A stretch of 64,000 nucleotides of DNA from Duganella sp. BJB480 (GTDB lineage Bacteria > Pseudomonadota > Gammaproteobacteria > Burkholderiales > Burkholderiaceae_D). Position numbers and translations under genes: made by a program. The notes beneath the pieces are model-generated. The model ran no database searches and was not told the origin of the DNA. It worked only from the letters and a program-made list of their open reading frames with translations. Location of the stretch: contig QVIN01000006.1 of NCBI GenBank assembly GCA_003416985.1, positions 496,001 to 560,000 of the forward strand, read 5' to 3'. This document shows, piece after piece, positions 43,955-53,123 of this stretch (positions within the stretch are counted from its first letter, which is position 1; each line of letters opens with the position of its first letter).

Positions 43955-44992
43955 ATGGGCAAGGGCGCGGGCGGCCGCTTCGGCTGGCTGTCCGGCCGGC
44001 GCAAACGCAGCATCGAGGAAGTGATCCTGATGCTGCTGTGCGCGCTGACCATCCCCAGCATCCTGCCGTTCGGCGTGTACCGGCTGGTGCAGCGCCAATG
44101 GATGGCGGCGGCGGTCGACATGGCGCTGGTGCTGGCCATGCTGGCGGTGATCGTGCACGTGTGGCGCACCGGCCGCCACCGCGTCGCCGGCTTCTGCGTC
44201 ACGCTGTTCTACTCGGCCGGCCTGCTGGCCATCGTGTACCTGCGCGGCGTGTCGCTGATCTACTGGGTCTACCCGACCATGATCGCCTGCTACTTCGTGC
44301 TGCGGCCGCGGGTGGCGGTGGCGATCAACAGCGTCACGCTGGCGGCGCTGGTGGCCATCCTGGTGTCGCAGATGGCGGTGCTGAACCTGTTGACCATCAT
44401 CGTCACCATCGGCCTGGTCAACCTGTTCGCCTACATCTTCGCCTACCGCACGGGCGAGCAGAACAAGGCGCTGCACACCGAGGTCGAGCTGGACTTCCTG
44501 ACCGGCATCGGCAACCGCCGCGCGCTGGACCGCAAGCTGGCCGAGCATGCCGACGAGCGCCGTCCGCAGCTGCCGGCCTGCCTGCTGTTGCTGGACCTGG
44601 ACCATTTCAAGCAGGTCAACGACAGCTACGGCCACGCGGCCGGCGACCAGGCGCTGCGGCGGCTGGCCGAGGTGATGCGCCTGCACACGCGCTCGACCGA
44701 CCGCCTGTTCCGCTACGGCGGCGAGGAGTTCGCGGTGATCGCCAACGGCGCCGAGCTGGGCGCGGCCACGCGGCTGGCCGAGAACCTGCGGGCCGCCGTG
44801 GCCGGCGCCACGCTGATCGACGGCCACCCGCTGACGGTGTCGATCGGCGTGGCCTTCATGGACAAGCGCGGCACGCCGGCCGGCTGGCTCCAGCAGGCCG
44901 ACACCATGCTGTACGCGGCCAAGCAGGGCGGCCGCGACACCGTCCGCGTGGCGGCGGTCGAGCCGGCGTCAGACTATGCCCATCGCGCGTAG
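43955..44992 (+). CDS. membrane diguanylate cyclase (GGDEF)
   Basis: This 345-residue protein starts at ATG 43955, 20 bp after the permease stop, with GAGG upstream, so it may ride on the efflux transcript. Five or six hydrophobic helices occupy about residues 25-165. The GGDEF domain has L-D-L-D-H-F-K, the active site Y254-G-G-E-E-F259 and an inhibitory RxxD site (RSTD) five residues before it. It should make c-di-GMP and be product-inhibited. Its last 24 bp overlap the convergent methyltransferase gene. Confidence 0.93.
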   Translation: MGKGAGGRFGWLSGRRKRSIEEVILMLLCALTIPSILPFGVYRLVQRQWMAAAVDMALVLAMLAVIVHVWRTGRHRVAGFCVTLFYSAGLLAIVYLRGVSLIYWVYPTMIACYFVLRPRVAVAINSVTLAALVAILVSQMAVLNLLTIIVTIGLVNLFAYIFAYRTGEQNKALHTEVELDFLTGIGNRRALDRKLAEHADERRPQLPACLLLLDLDHFKQVNDSYGHAAGDQALRRLAEVMRLHTRSTDRLFRYGGEEFAVIANGAELGAATRLAENLRAAVAGATLIDGHPLTVSIGVAFMDKRGTPAGWLQQADTMLYAAKQGGRDTVRVAAVEPASDYAHRA

Positions 44993-46504
44993 CAGCGGCA
45001 GCCGGCGTTCGCGGAACTCGGTGGCCTGGGCGGTCAGTTCGCTCAGGTTCTGTTCGTCGCCGGCCAGCACGACGCCTTCCTTGGAGATGGTCTGCTGCGA
45101 CGCCTTGATCACCTGCCACGCGTGATGCGCCCATTCCGACGGCTGCTGCTTGCCCTGCAGGATGGCGCCGACGAACAGCTGCTGGAAGCGGCCGACCGGA
45201 ATGCCGGAGCCGGTCACCGGGCTGGCCAGCGTGGACACCTCGCCGCTCCAGCTCGCCTGGCGCAGCAGGCGCCGGTTCAGGCGGTCGGTTTGCGGACGGC
45301 GCGCGTTGGCGACGGTTGGGTCCTGGGCGGCGGCCAGTACGCCCTTGCTCGCCAGTAGCAGGCAGGCCTCGTGCAGCTGGCCGAGCACGATGCCCTCGCT
45401 GCGCAGCGACGCCTCGATGTCGCCGATGGTACGCACCGCGTGATCGCCCAGCAGCTTGATGATGGGGGCGTAGATGGCCTCGGTCAGCGCGGCGTCGCCC
45501 AGCGCGCCCTTGATGGCGAGGGTGACCGATGCCGGCGCTTCGCACAGCACCACGCGCTGGGCGCGCAGCTGTTCGGCGCACTCGACCGCCCGCAGCGGGC
45601 GCTTGCCCTTGACCCAGTAATCGCGGCGGAACTGCTGGCACACCATGAAATCGTAGACGCTTTCGCGGAACGTCGGGTCGCCCAGTTCCTTGAGCAGCAG
45701 CTGCTGGTCCGGCGTCAGGTTGAGCGCCGGGACCAGGTCGGTGAAAGCGGCCGAGCAGGCGAAGTCCAGCTTGGCCGTGGACAGCAGCTGCGCCATGTCG
45801 GCAAACGACATCGGCAGCCAGTCGCGGTTGAAGTACTCGTGGGCCAGGTAATGGCGGTCGAGGGTTTCCATGAACTTCAGCCGCTCCGCGATCTGCGGAT
45901 TGGTGCGCGCAAACAGGGGATTGGTGGCCATCAGCCGGTTGGCGAAGGCGAGGGCGCCATCGACCTTGGCCAGCACGCCGGCGCCCGGCGGCGTCAGCGT
46001 GGCGGCGTGCTGCGTCATCAGATCGCGCATGGGGACCATGGCCGCATAGCCGGGCTGGGTGTTGTAGCTGATGTACAGCACGCCGCCGACCCTGAGCTTG
46101 CGCCGCACGAAGTCGACGATGATGGCGCGGTTTTCGTCCGAGATCCAGCTCCAGATGCCGTGTACGCCGATGAAGTCGAAGTCCGGCAGGTCGGCGCGGC
46201 TGCAGAATTCGGCGAAGGCCTGGTCGAACAGGCGGGGGCCGCCGTCGATGCCGGCGGCCAGTTCCTGCGCGTAGCCGGCCTGCGCCGGATTGAAGTCGGT
46301 GCCGTACCACTGGACGCCCGATGCGGCGCCGTGGACGTTGATGCTGAGTCCCTGGCCGAAGCCCAGTTCGCACGCGGTGGCGACCTGCGGCGGCGCCAGG
46401 CCCTCCTTCAGCAGCGCCAGATTGGCCCGCAGCGGGTTGAGCGCATCATAGTAACCGTAGGTATAGCCGATGTCCGCGACGTAGCCGCTGGTCCAGTCCG
46501 TCAT
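44969..46504 (-). CDS. SAM-dependent methyltransferase with regulatory domain
   Basis: This 511-residue protein has SAM motif I E-L-G-F-G-Q-G-L-S at about residues 46-54, an acidic strand Y-G-T-D-F-N and D-F-I-G-V-H-G-I-W. Beyond about residue 220 it carries the PF10119-type 'methyltransferase regulatory domain' (H-Y-L-A-H-E-Y-F-N-R-D-W-L-P). Such proteins are found with surface-polymer or secretion loci, but their targets are unknown. AAGGA precedes the ATG. The tail overlaps the diguanylate cyclase gene by 24 bp in antisense. Confidence 0.85.
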   Translation of the reverse strand: MTDWTSGYVADIGYTYGYYDALNPLRANLALLKEGLAPPQVATACELGFGQGLSINVHGAASGVQWYGTDFNPAQAGYAQELAAGIDGGPRLFDQAFAEFCSRADLPDFDFIGVHGIWSWISDENRAIIVDFVRRKLRVGGVLYISYNTQPGYAAMVPMRDLMTQHAATLTPPGAGVLAKVDGALAFANRLMATNPLFARTNPQIAERLKFMETLDRHYLAHEYFNRDWLPMSFADMAQLLSTAKLDFACSAAFTDLVPALNLTPDQQLLLKELGDPTFRESVYDFMVCQQFRRDYWVKGKRPLRAVECAEQLRAQRVVLCEAPASVTLAIKGALGDAALTEAIYAPIIKLLGDHAVRTIGDIEASLRSEGIVLGQLHEACLLLASKGVLAAAQDPTVANARRPQTDRLNRRLLRQASWSGEVSTLASPVTGSGIPVGRFQQLFVGAILQGKQQPSEWAHHAWQVIKASQQTISKEGVVLAGDEQNLSELTAQATEFRERRLPLLRAMGIV

Positions 46505-46602
46505 AATCCATCCTTCGCCATGAATGTGGTCTGTCGATTTTAATGCTGTTTTGTTATGATGAGCGGGTTTAGTGCCTTATTGTGTGCGGGATGGGAGCCG
46601 GG

Positions 46603-47001
46603 ATGAAGGAAATCGTTGTTGCGGCCTGTCTGGCGGCCATGCCGTTGGCCGCCTGGTCGCTGCCGGAAGCGCCGGCGGTGAAGCCGGCCGAACCGGTCGC
46701 GGGCGACCTGAGCCAGCCGCCGCCGCTGTCCGACGCATTGATCCGCAAGGCCGTGCGCGACACCATCGCGGAAGACCCGCATCCGGTTGATCCGGCCAAG
46801 GCGTCCTCCGGGGTCTACGGCACCACCACGCCCAGCATGCACGACAAGATGAGCGCCGCCTTCGAACAGGCCAAGGTGCCCGACTGCCTGCATGACGACG
46901 CGCTCAAGCTGCAGCCGGCCTACATCGGGCCGGTCGCGGTGGTGGGGCCGTACTCGCTGCCGTGGGTGATCGCGGCGGTGATACGGGGCAAATGCCGCTG
47001 A
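46603..47001 (+). CDS. small exported hypothetical protein, 132 aa
   Basis: I start at ATG 46603, with GGGAGCCGGG upstream; an ATG at 46582 has weaker support. The signal peptide ends A-A-W-S-L at about residue 20. The mature protein is Pro-rich at first, then contains C-L-H-D-D-A-L-K and ends with a hydrophobic G-P-Y-S-L-P-W-V-I-A-A-V-I-R-G-K-C. The two Cys may form a disulphide. No family is recognised. It is convergent with the NnrU gene 4 bp away. Confidence 0.7.
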   Translation: MKEIVVAACLAAMPLAAWSLPEAPAVKPAEPVAGDLSQPPPLSDALIRKAVRDTIAEDPHPVDPAKASSGVYGTTTPSMHDKMSAAFEQAKVPDCLHDDALKLQPAYIGPVAVVGPYSLPWVIAAVIRGKCR

Positions 47002-47005
47002 GCCT

Positions 47006-47581
47006 TCAGAACGGGCTCACGCCGATCAGCATCCGGTGCAGCCAGTGGGCGAACAGCACCGACACCGCGATCCCCGCCACCACCGTGACCGCCGTCGCCA
47101 CGCCCTTGCCGGGCGGGTAGACGGTGCCGGCGGCGGCGTCGCGCTTGCGGGCCGAGCGGAACAGCAGCACCGACCACACCAGGAAGCCGCCGAACAGGAT
47201 GATGTCGTGCAGCGTGCCGTTGGCCAGCAGGTGGGCCAGCGCCCAGACCTTGACGGCCAGCGTCATCGGATGATGCAGGCGCGCCTTGATGCCGTTGCGC
47301 GGCACGTAGGCGGCCACCAGCAGGATGAAGGACAACACCATCAGCGGCGCCGCGATGTGCCGCATGAACACCGGCGGCGACCACACCACCACCGGCTGCT
47401 GGCGCGCCAGCCCGTAGCCCCACAGCAGCAGCCCGAAGCCGGCCAGCGACACCAGCGAATACAGCCCCTTCCAGCCGTTTTCGCCCAGGCGGGCGCGCAT
47501 GGCGGTGCGCCAGTCGTCGGCGAAGATGCGGACCGAATGCAGTCCGAGGAATATCAGCAAGCCCAGTATCATTGGCGTCAT
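47006..47581 (-). CDS. NnrU-family membrane protein
   Basis: This 191-residue protein has six hydrophobic helices and the family markers G-L-L-I-F-L-G-L-H-S-V-R and P-R-N-G-I-K-A-R-L-H-H-P. NnrU is tied to nitric-oxide reduction in denitrifiers, and relatives include 15-cis-zeta-carotene isomerase (Z-ISO). No nitrogen-oxide genes are nearby, so that role is not supported here. AAGGA precedes the ATG at 47579-47581. Confidence 0.88.
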   Translation of the reverse strand: MTPMILGLLIFLGLHSVRIFADDWRTAMRARLGENGWKGLYSLVSLAGFGLLLWGYGLARQQPVVVWSPPVFMRHIAAPLMVLSFILLVAAYVPRNGIKARLHHPMTLAVKVWALAHLLANGTLHDIILFGGFLVWSVLLFRSARKRDAAAGTVYPPGKGVATAVTVVAGIAVSVLFAHWLHRMLIGVSPF

Positions 47582-47645
47582 CGTCGCGTCCTTGGTGTTG
47601 GTTGAACTGCGCAGACGATACACCGGCCGGCGGCGGCACGCAACG

Positions 47646-48566
47646 TCAACGCAGGCGGCCGGCCAGGTGGACCGTGTCGTTGGCGCCGGCCAGGCGCAGC
47701 GCGCGCCAGCCGTCGGTGTCGGCCTGCTGCGCCAACTGCACCGACAGCGCGCCGCTGGGCAGCGCGACCGGGCGCAGGAAGCGCACATCGAGCTCGGTGT
47801 AACTGCCCGGCGCCAGCGTCTCGACGCTGCGCGCCAGGCTGCCGAAGCCGTGCAGCACCAGGCCGCCGAACAGCGAGCGGCGCGCCAGCGGCCCGCACCA
47901 GTGGATGGGATTGAAGTCGCCCGTCAGCAGCGCGAAGCGCAGGCCGTCGCCGGCTTCGGCGCGCCACGTGCCCGCCGTCCGCCACTCGGGATCGGGCGGC
48001 CGCGCCGGCGCCGCAGCGGCGACGCGCGCACCGGGCAGGCGCACGCGCAGGTGCAGCCGCGTCTCCACCAGACAAGCCTGCAACGCCGTTCCGGTGACGA
48101 CGGCGACCACGATCCTGGCCCAGCCATCCGCATGCGTCACCTGCTCGACCGACGCGCGCAGCACCAGCGGCGTGGCGCGCGGCAGCGGCCCGTGCACCGT
48201 CAGCGACACGCCCTGGTTGATGATGCCGGTGAGGCGGTAGGGCAGTTGCATCAGCAGCGCGCTCACCAGCGGCAGGCTCCATTGCGAGACCATGTGCGGC
48301 GGCAGCTCGCCGTCATAACGGCCGGCCGCGCCGCACCAGCGGATGTAGTGGCCGACCAGCTGCGCCGGCGGCGCATCGATGCGGCGCCCGATGGGCGCGA
48401 TGGCGTGCCGCTGCGTGCCATGCGCCGACGGCGGCATATGGTCGACCACTTCCCGGCGCGGCGGCAGCAGCACGCGGCCGGCCGCCTGCAGCAGCATGCC
48501 GGCGCTGGCCCGCAGCATCGTCCCCTGGTGGCGCAGCAGGCTGTATGGGACGACACCCGCCGTCAT
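47646..48566 (-). CDS. MaoC-like hot-dog acyl dehydratase-type protein
   Basis: This 306-residue protein overlaps the serine-hydrolase stop by ATGA. The C-terminal hot-dog domain carries F-A-L-L-T-G-D-F-N-P-I-H-W followed by G-L-V-L-H-G-F-G-S-L-A, the MaoC hydratase Asp/His pair. The N-terminal half is a second, degenerate hot-dog domain. It probably hydrates an enoyl-thioester. It is the last gene of the TonB receptor-hydrolase-MaoC operon. Confidence 0.85.
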   Translation of the reverse strand: MTAGVVPYSLLRHQGTMLRASAGMLLQAAGRVLLPPRREVVDHMPPSAHGTQRHAIAPIGRRIDAPPAQLVGHYIRWCGAAGRYDGELPPHMVSQWSLPLVSALLMQLPYRLTGIINQGVSLTVHGPLPRATPLVLRASVEQVTHADGWARIVVAVVTGTALQACLVETRLHLRVRLPGARVAAAAPARPPDPEWRTAGTWRAEAGDGLRFALLTGDFNPIHWCGPLARRSLFGGLVLHGFGSLARSVETLAPGSYTELDVRFLRPVALPSGALSVQLAQQADTDGWRALRLAGANDTVHLAGRLR

Positions 48567-49954
48567 TCCAGCGCCTTGATCACGGCCGCCACCAGCGCCT
48601 GCGGTTGATAGTTCAGGCGGTCCGGCGTCAGTCCCAGCCGCACCACCACCAGATCCTTCGACGGTATCACCGTGATGGTCTGGCCGTCGTGGCCTTCCAG
48701 CCAGTAGGTGTCGGCGGGCAGCTTGAATGGCGGGTCCGGGTCCTGTCCCTCCGGCGTGGTGCCTGAAGGTCCCCAGCGCCAGACCTGGCCTTGTCCATAC
48801 TGGCCGCCGGAAGCAGGAGCCACCAGCTGCATGCCGGCCACGAAGCCTTCCGGCAGCAGGCGCTTGCCTTGCCAGACGCCGTCCTGCAGCAGGAACTGGC
48901 CGAAGCGCGCCCAGTCCTGCGTGGTCGCATACATATAGCTGGAGCCGACCAGGTTGCCGCGCGCGTCTGCCTCCATCACGGCGCTGCTCATGCCCAGCGG
49001 CTCGAACAGGCGCTCGTGCGGCAGCGCCAGCACGGCCGCCGACGTCGGCGCCTGCTTGCCGCCGGCCGCGGCCGCGCGCTGCCAGATCCGCGACAGCAGC
49101 AGCGTGGTGCCGCTGGAGTAGTTCCACGCGCTGCCCGGCGCCTGCGCCAGCGGCCGGGCGGCGCTGTAGGCCGCCATGTCCGGCTCCAGGTACAGCATGC
49201 GCGTCACATCCGAGACATCGCCGTAGCCCTCGTTGAATTGCAGGCCGCTGCTCATCGCCATCAGCTGCACCAGCGTGATGGCGGCACGCGGATCGGCGGC
49301 GTCGGGCCAGAAGCCGCTTTGCCGCGGCGCGAGCTTGCCGTCGGCGATCTGGATGCCGACCAGCGCGGCGGTGACGGTCTTGGTCATCGACCATCCCAGC
49401 AGCGGCGTCGCGACATTGAAACCATCGCCGTAGCGCTGCGCCACCAGCCGGCCGTGGTGGATCACGGCCACGCCGCGCATGCCGGGACCTGCCAGCGCAT
49501 CCTGGTCCAGCAAGGCCTGCACCGCCGGCATGGCCAGCGGCAGCGAACCTGTCGGCCACGGCACGGTGGCCGACGGCGCCCAGATTTTAAGGGGAGAGTA
49601 GGTGTACCGCGCGGCCGTCCCGACATCGCCGTCCGGCACCACCGCGCAGCCGGTGCCGGGCCGGTACACGGCCAGGCCATTGCCGACAAAGCCCAGCAGG
49701 TCGGCGCGCACCAGCTTGCGCTCCTGGTCGACGCGCACCCTCAGCAGCTTGAGTATGGGATGGCCCGGCGCCTGCACATCGTCGGCCAGCACGGCCTGCG
49801 CGTCGCGGCCGGCGATGAAGACGTTGGAGCACACCATCTTGGCGCCGTAGTTCGCGCCGACGCGCAGCAGCTCCGGCGGATGCAGCGCCAGCGCGAGCAC
49901 GCCGCCGGCCAGCACCACGGCTGCCACGGCGGCGAGCTTCAACCACTTGGCCAT
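48563..49954 (-). CDS. serine hydrolase of the class C beta-lactamase / 6-aminohexanoate-dimer hydrolase family
   Basis: This 463-residue protein has an N-terminal hydrophobic segment to about residue 23 that anchors or exports it. The catalytic S189-M-T-K192 motif is followed by Y-S-S-G (the tyrosine motif) and G-H-D-G-Q-T near residue 430. The fold cleaves amides or esters, not necessarily beta-lactams. It starts one base before the TonB receptor's last base, so the two are tightly coupled. Confidence 0.9.
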   Translation of the reverse strand: MAKWLKLAAVAAVVLAGGVLALALHPPELLRVGANYGAKMVCSNVFIAGRDAQAVLADDVQAPGHPILKLLRVRVDQERKLVRADLLGFVGNGLAVYRPGTGCAVVPDGDVGTAARYTYSPLKIWAPSATVPWPTGSLPLAMPAVQALLDQDALAGPGMRGVAVIHHGRLVAQRYGDGFNVATPLLGWSMTKTVTAALVGIQIADGKLAPRQSGFWPDAADPRAAITLVQLMAMSSGLQFNEGYGDVSDVTRMLYLEPDMAAYSAARPLAQAPGSAWNYSSGTTLLLSRIWQRAAAAGGKQAPTSAAVLALPHERLFEPLGMSSAVMEADARGNLVGSSYMYATTQDWARFGQFLLQDGVWQGKRLLPEGFVAGMQLVAPASGGQYGQGQVWRWGPSGTTPEGQDPDPPFKLPADTYWLEGHDGQTITVIPSKDLVVVRLGLTPDRLNYQPQALVAAVIKALE

Positions 49955-52363
49955 CTACAGGCTGGCCCGGAATTCCACCGCGATCGTGCGCGGCGGCGTC
50001 AGGTAGGCATAGGGCGCGCCGTATTGCTCCGTTTGTCCTCCCAGATTGGTGATGTAGCGCTGGTCGAACACATTGTTGACCAACAGCGCCACGCCATAGC
50101 GCGAGCTCGGGCTGTCCCAACCCAGGCGCAGATCGAACTTGCTGGTGGCGCCGCCGGTTTTCAACTGCGCGGTGCTCAGGCATTGAAGCTTGGCGGTGTC
50201 GCTGTTGCAGCGCTGCGCGGTCGAATGCGTGCCCTGGAAATTCAGGCTGCTCCGGCCACCCATCGTCTCCCAGTTGACGTTCACGCCCGCCATCGCCGTC
50301 ATGCGCGGCGTGCCCACCGGCTGGCCGCCCAGGTCCAGCGTGACATGGCCGGCCGCGTCGAGGCGCTGATAGCGGGTGTAGGTCTGGTCGATGTACTCCA
50401 TGCCGCCGAACACCGTCACGCGCGGCGTGACGCGCATGCGGCCGTCGAGGTCCAGGCCATGCGCCTTCTGGTCGCTGGACACCACGTTATAGGTCGGCAC
50501 TGTGCCCACGCTGTACAGCTGGATGTCCTGCAGGTTCTTGAACTTGTAGGCGAACAGCGAGGCGTTGACCGTGGCGCGCAACTCGGGCAGGGCCAGCTTC
50601 ATGCCGGCTTCGACGTTGGTCATCTTCTCGGGCGCGAAGCTCGGGTCCTGTCCGGCGGCGGCCGGCGCGGCGGGATTGGGCGGCGTGAAGATATTAAAGC
50701 CGCCGGCCTGGTAGCCGCGCGACAGGGATGTGAACAGCAGCGTGTCCTTGTTCAGCTTATGGTCCACCACCAGGCGCGGACTCCAGTCGCTCCAGTCCTT
50801 CTCGCGCGTGACGGGCGATCCCGCCAGTTGCGCCGCCGTGCTGAAGATCACGTTGGAAGGGAAGGCCGACGCGTCCAGCCCGGCCAGCGGCCCGAAGCTG
50901 TTGAGGAAGGTGTCCAGCTGCGGCGACACGCGGCCCGGCACGTACCACGTCATGCGCTTCTTGTCCTGCGTATAGCGCAGGCCGGCGGTGACGTTGGTGG
51001 ACGGCGTCACGTGCCAGATGGTGTCGCCGTAGAGCGAGGCCGATTTGGTCCGGACGTCGCTGTAGTGCGTCTCGTCCCAGCTGAACACCGTGTCCGCGCC
51101 GATGCCCGGCAGGCCCGCCGCGCCCAGGCCGGCGAACAGCATGGCGAAATTCGGCTGGCCGCCGGCGAACTGGCTCAGGGTGTCCAGCGTGCCGGTGGTG
51201 ACGAAGGCGCCGGCGTCCTGATGCTCGTTGTTATGGTAGAAGCTCAGGCCCGCGATCCAGTCCAGCTTATCGTTTTTGCCCGACAGCTTGAACTCCTGCT
51301 GGAAGCTGTGGGCGCGCTTGGCGTCCAGCGTGGTCAGGAATAGGTCGGGCCGTGCACCGCCGTCGTTGTCGGTGATGTTGTGGGTGCTGAAGCGGCGATA
51401 GGCGGTGGTGGAAGTGAAGTTCATGCCGGCCAGCGGCGTTTCGAAGCGCAGCGTGGCGCCGTCGAACATCCTGCCCTCGCTGCCCTGGTCGTCGTTCTGC
51501 AGCGGCGCGTTGAAGGGATTGACGAAGTTGGCGGTGTAGGCCGCGTCATAGACGCCGGTGTAGCCGCCCAGCGGCAGCCTGGGGTCCTTGATGACGCCGA
51601 ACGCCGGACGGCCGTACTGCTCCATGTTCTCGTGCTCCCACGCGAACACCAGCTTGGCGGCGTCGAAGTCCTTGCGCAGCGTCAGCCGGGTGGCCCAGTC
51701 CTTGTCGCCGCCGGACTTCTTGCCGGTGGACGTGTTGTCGATCCAGCCCTCGCTGCCCGAACGCACCGCCACCAGCCGCGCGGCGAAGGTGTCGGTGATC
51801 GGGATGTTCAGCATCGCGTCCGCGTTGGCGCGGCCGTACTTGCCCAGCTTGACGTGGCCCGAGGCGTCAAGCTCCTTGCCCGGTTCATTGGTGGTGATGG
51901 CGATGGCGCCGGCCGCGCTGTTACGGCCGAACAGCGTGCCTTGCGGGCCCTTGATCACTTCGATGCGCTGGACGTCGATGAAGTTCATCAGCGCGCCGCC
52001 CGTCTTGCCGGTGTAGACGCCGTCGACATAGATGCCGACCGGCGAATCGGTGGCGATGCCGAAGTCGCCCGTCTGCACGCCGCGTATGCCGAAGCCGGGC
52101 TGCGTCGGCTCGGACGCGTCGACCACCAGGCCCGGAACGTAGCCATTCAGGTCGCCCAGGTCCTTGGCGCCGATGGCGTCGAGGTCCTTGTTGGTCAGTA
52201 CCTGGATGGTCATCGGCACGTCCTGCACGAACTGCTTGCGGGACTGCGCGGTGACGACGACCGACGGGATGTCGTCGGCTGCCCACGCGGGCGGGATGAG
52301 GAAGGCTGCGGCGAGGCTGGCGGAAATTACGGTGCGGGCAGGGATGCTCAAATCGTCCTCCAT
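49955..52363 (-). CDS. TonB-dependent outer-membrane receptor, 802 aa
   Basis: The signal peptide ends P-A-W-A-A at about residue 29. The TonB box is S-V-V-V-T-A-Q. The plug motif is I-R-G-V-Q-T-G-D and the plug ends R-I-E-V-I-K-G-P-Q-G-T-L-F-G-R-N-S-A-A-G-A-I. The barrel ends R-T-I-A-V-E-F-R-A-S-L. This is the 'SusC-unlike' iron/terpenoid/aromatic receptor style common in sphingomonads. Because it shares an operon with an amidase/esterase-like enzyme and a MaoC protein, its ligand may be an acyl ester or amide that those enzymes process. Confidence 0.9.
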   Translation of the reverse strand: MEDDLSIPARTVISASLAAAFLIPPAWAADDIPSVVVTAQSRKQFVQDVPMTIQVLTNKDLDAIGAKDLGDLNGYVPGLVVDASEPTQPGFGIRGVQTGDFGIATDSPVGIYVDGVYTGKTGGALMNFIDVQRIEVIKGPQGTLFGRNSAAGAIAITTNEPGKELDASGHVKLGKYGRANADAMLNIPITDTFAARLVAVRSGSEGWIDNTSTGKKSGGDKDWATRLTLRKDFDAAKLVFAWEHENMEQYGRPAFGVIKDPRLPLGGYTGVYDAAYTANFVNPFNAPLQNDDQGSEGRMFDGATLRFETPLAGMNFTSTTAYRRFSTHNITDNDGGARPDLFLTTLDAKRAHSFQQEFKLSGKNDKLDWIAGLSFYHNNEHQDAGAFVTTGTLDTLSQFAGGQPNFAMLFAGLGAAGLPGIGADTVFSWDETHYSDVRTKSASLYGDTIWHVTPSTNVTAGLRYTQDKKRMTWYVPGRVSPQLDTFLNSFGPLAGLDASAFPSNVIFSTAAQLAGSPVTREKDWSDWSPRLVVDHKLNKDTLLFTSLSRGYQAGGFNIFTPPNPAAPAAAGQDPSFAPEKMTNVEAGMKLALPELRATVNASLFAYKFKNLQDIQLYSVGTVPTYNVVSSDQKAHGLDLDGRMRVTPRVTVFGGMEYIDQTYTRYQRLDAAGHVTLDLGGQPVGTPRMTAMAGVNVNWETMGGRSSLNFQGTHSTAQRCNSDTAKLQCLSTAQLKTGGATSKFDLRLGWDSPSSRYGVALLVNNVFDQRYITNLGGQTEQYGAPYAYLTPPRTIAVEFRASL

Positions 52364-52396
52364 TGGAAAACAGCGGCCACCTGGGTGGTGCAGACG

Positions 52397-52426
52397 ATTA
52401 TGCCTACATCCATGCTATATACACAA
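52397..52426 (-). promoter_or_regulatory. candidate promoter of the TonB receptor/serine-hydrolase/MaoC operon
   Basis: Read on the minus strand, TTGTGT and CATAAT are separated by 18 bp, 34 bp before the receptor ATG. The -10 matches five of six consensus bases. Confidence 0.4.
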
Positions 52427-52484
52427 GAATTAACGGCAACGTTGAGGCTTGTGAAACACAAATCGGTCGGATTCACATCGATAG

Positions 52485-53123
52485 TTAATCCAGTTGTAGC
52501 CTGGGCTTCCTGAACGGCAGGGTGAGGGCGCCGGCGATCACGCCCAGCAGGTGCGCCTGCCATGCGACCACCACGTCCAGCGGCAGGTTGGACCAGCCGT
52601 GGACCGCGCCGGCGGCTTCGGCGGCGATCTTGGCGACCAGCGTGGCGGCCATCAGCAGCAGGGCCGCGCGCATGGAGCGGGTGGCGCGCGGCCACAGCGC
52701 GCCGCCGGCCATCACCACCAGCATCGCGGCGATGGCGGACGCGCCGCGATAGTACAGGCAGTGCGGCGCGATCAGCAGCATGCCCAGCGAGATGAAGGGC
52801 GCGCCCAGGCCCACCGCCAGCAGCAGGCGGCGCATGCCGTCGGCCGGCGAGGCGCTCAGCTGCACCACGATCACGGCGGCGGCCAGCACCACGGCAAAGT
52901 CGATCAGCGCATGCTGCGCCGAGTAGTGGGCCAGATGGCCGGTCCACAGCCGCCAGAACTCGCCGGCCAGCAGTGCACGGCGGTCGAACTCCAGCAGCTC
53001 AACCACGGCGGCGCAACCGCCATGCCAACCCGGCCAGCAGCGCCACCAGCGCCAGGCTGGCCCAGTCCATCGCGCCGCCGCCCTTGTAGCCTTGCTTGTT
53101 TTCGACCTGGTAGTTGGCGTCAT
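52485..53123 (-). CDS. rrtA: rhombosortase (intramembrane serine protease)
   Basis: The core reads R-R-A-L-L-A-G-E-F-W-R-L-W-T-G-H-L-A-H-Y, followed by hydrophobic helices, the catalytic Y-R-G-A-S-A and the His in A-W-Q-A-H-L-L-G. It is the rhomboid subfamily that cleaves GlyGly-CTERM proteins. The usual G-x-S-G is G-A-S-A here. The frame can open at 53123, overlapping the target gene by 125 bp, with a W/C/G-rich N-terminus. A GTG at 53004-53006 overlapping the target's TGA would give a 173-residue protein lacking a first helix. Which start is used is uncertain. Confidence 0.8.
   Translation of the reverse strand: MTPTTRSKTSKATRAAARWTGPAWRWWRCWPGWHGGCAAVVELLEFDRRALLAGEFWRLWTGHLAHYSAQHALIDFAVVLAAAVIVVQLSASPADGMRRLLLAVGLGAPFISLGMLLIAPHCLYYRGASAIAAMLVVMAGGALWPRATRSMRAALLLMAATLVAKIAAEAAGAVHGWSNLPLDVVVAWQAHLLGVIAGALTLPFRKPRLQLD

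Noticed and set aside
47006..47581. Denitrification locus suggested by NnrU
   Set aside because: No nitrite or nitric-oxide reductase or regulator is nearby, and NnrU-like proteins occur in many other settings.
48563..49954. Beta-lactam resistance gene
   Set aside because: The SxxK fold is shared by esterases and 6-aminohexanoate-dimer hydrolases, and the operon context is catabolic. Nothing points to beta-lactams.
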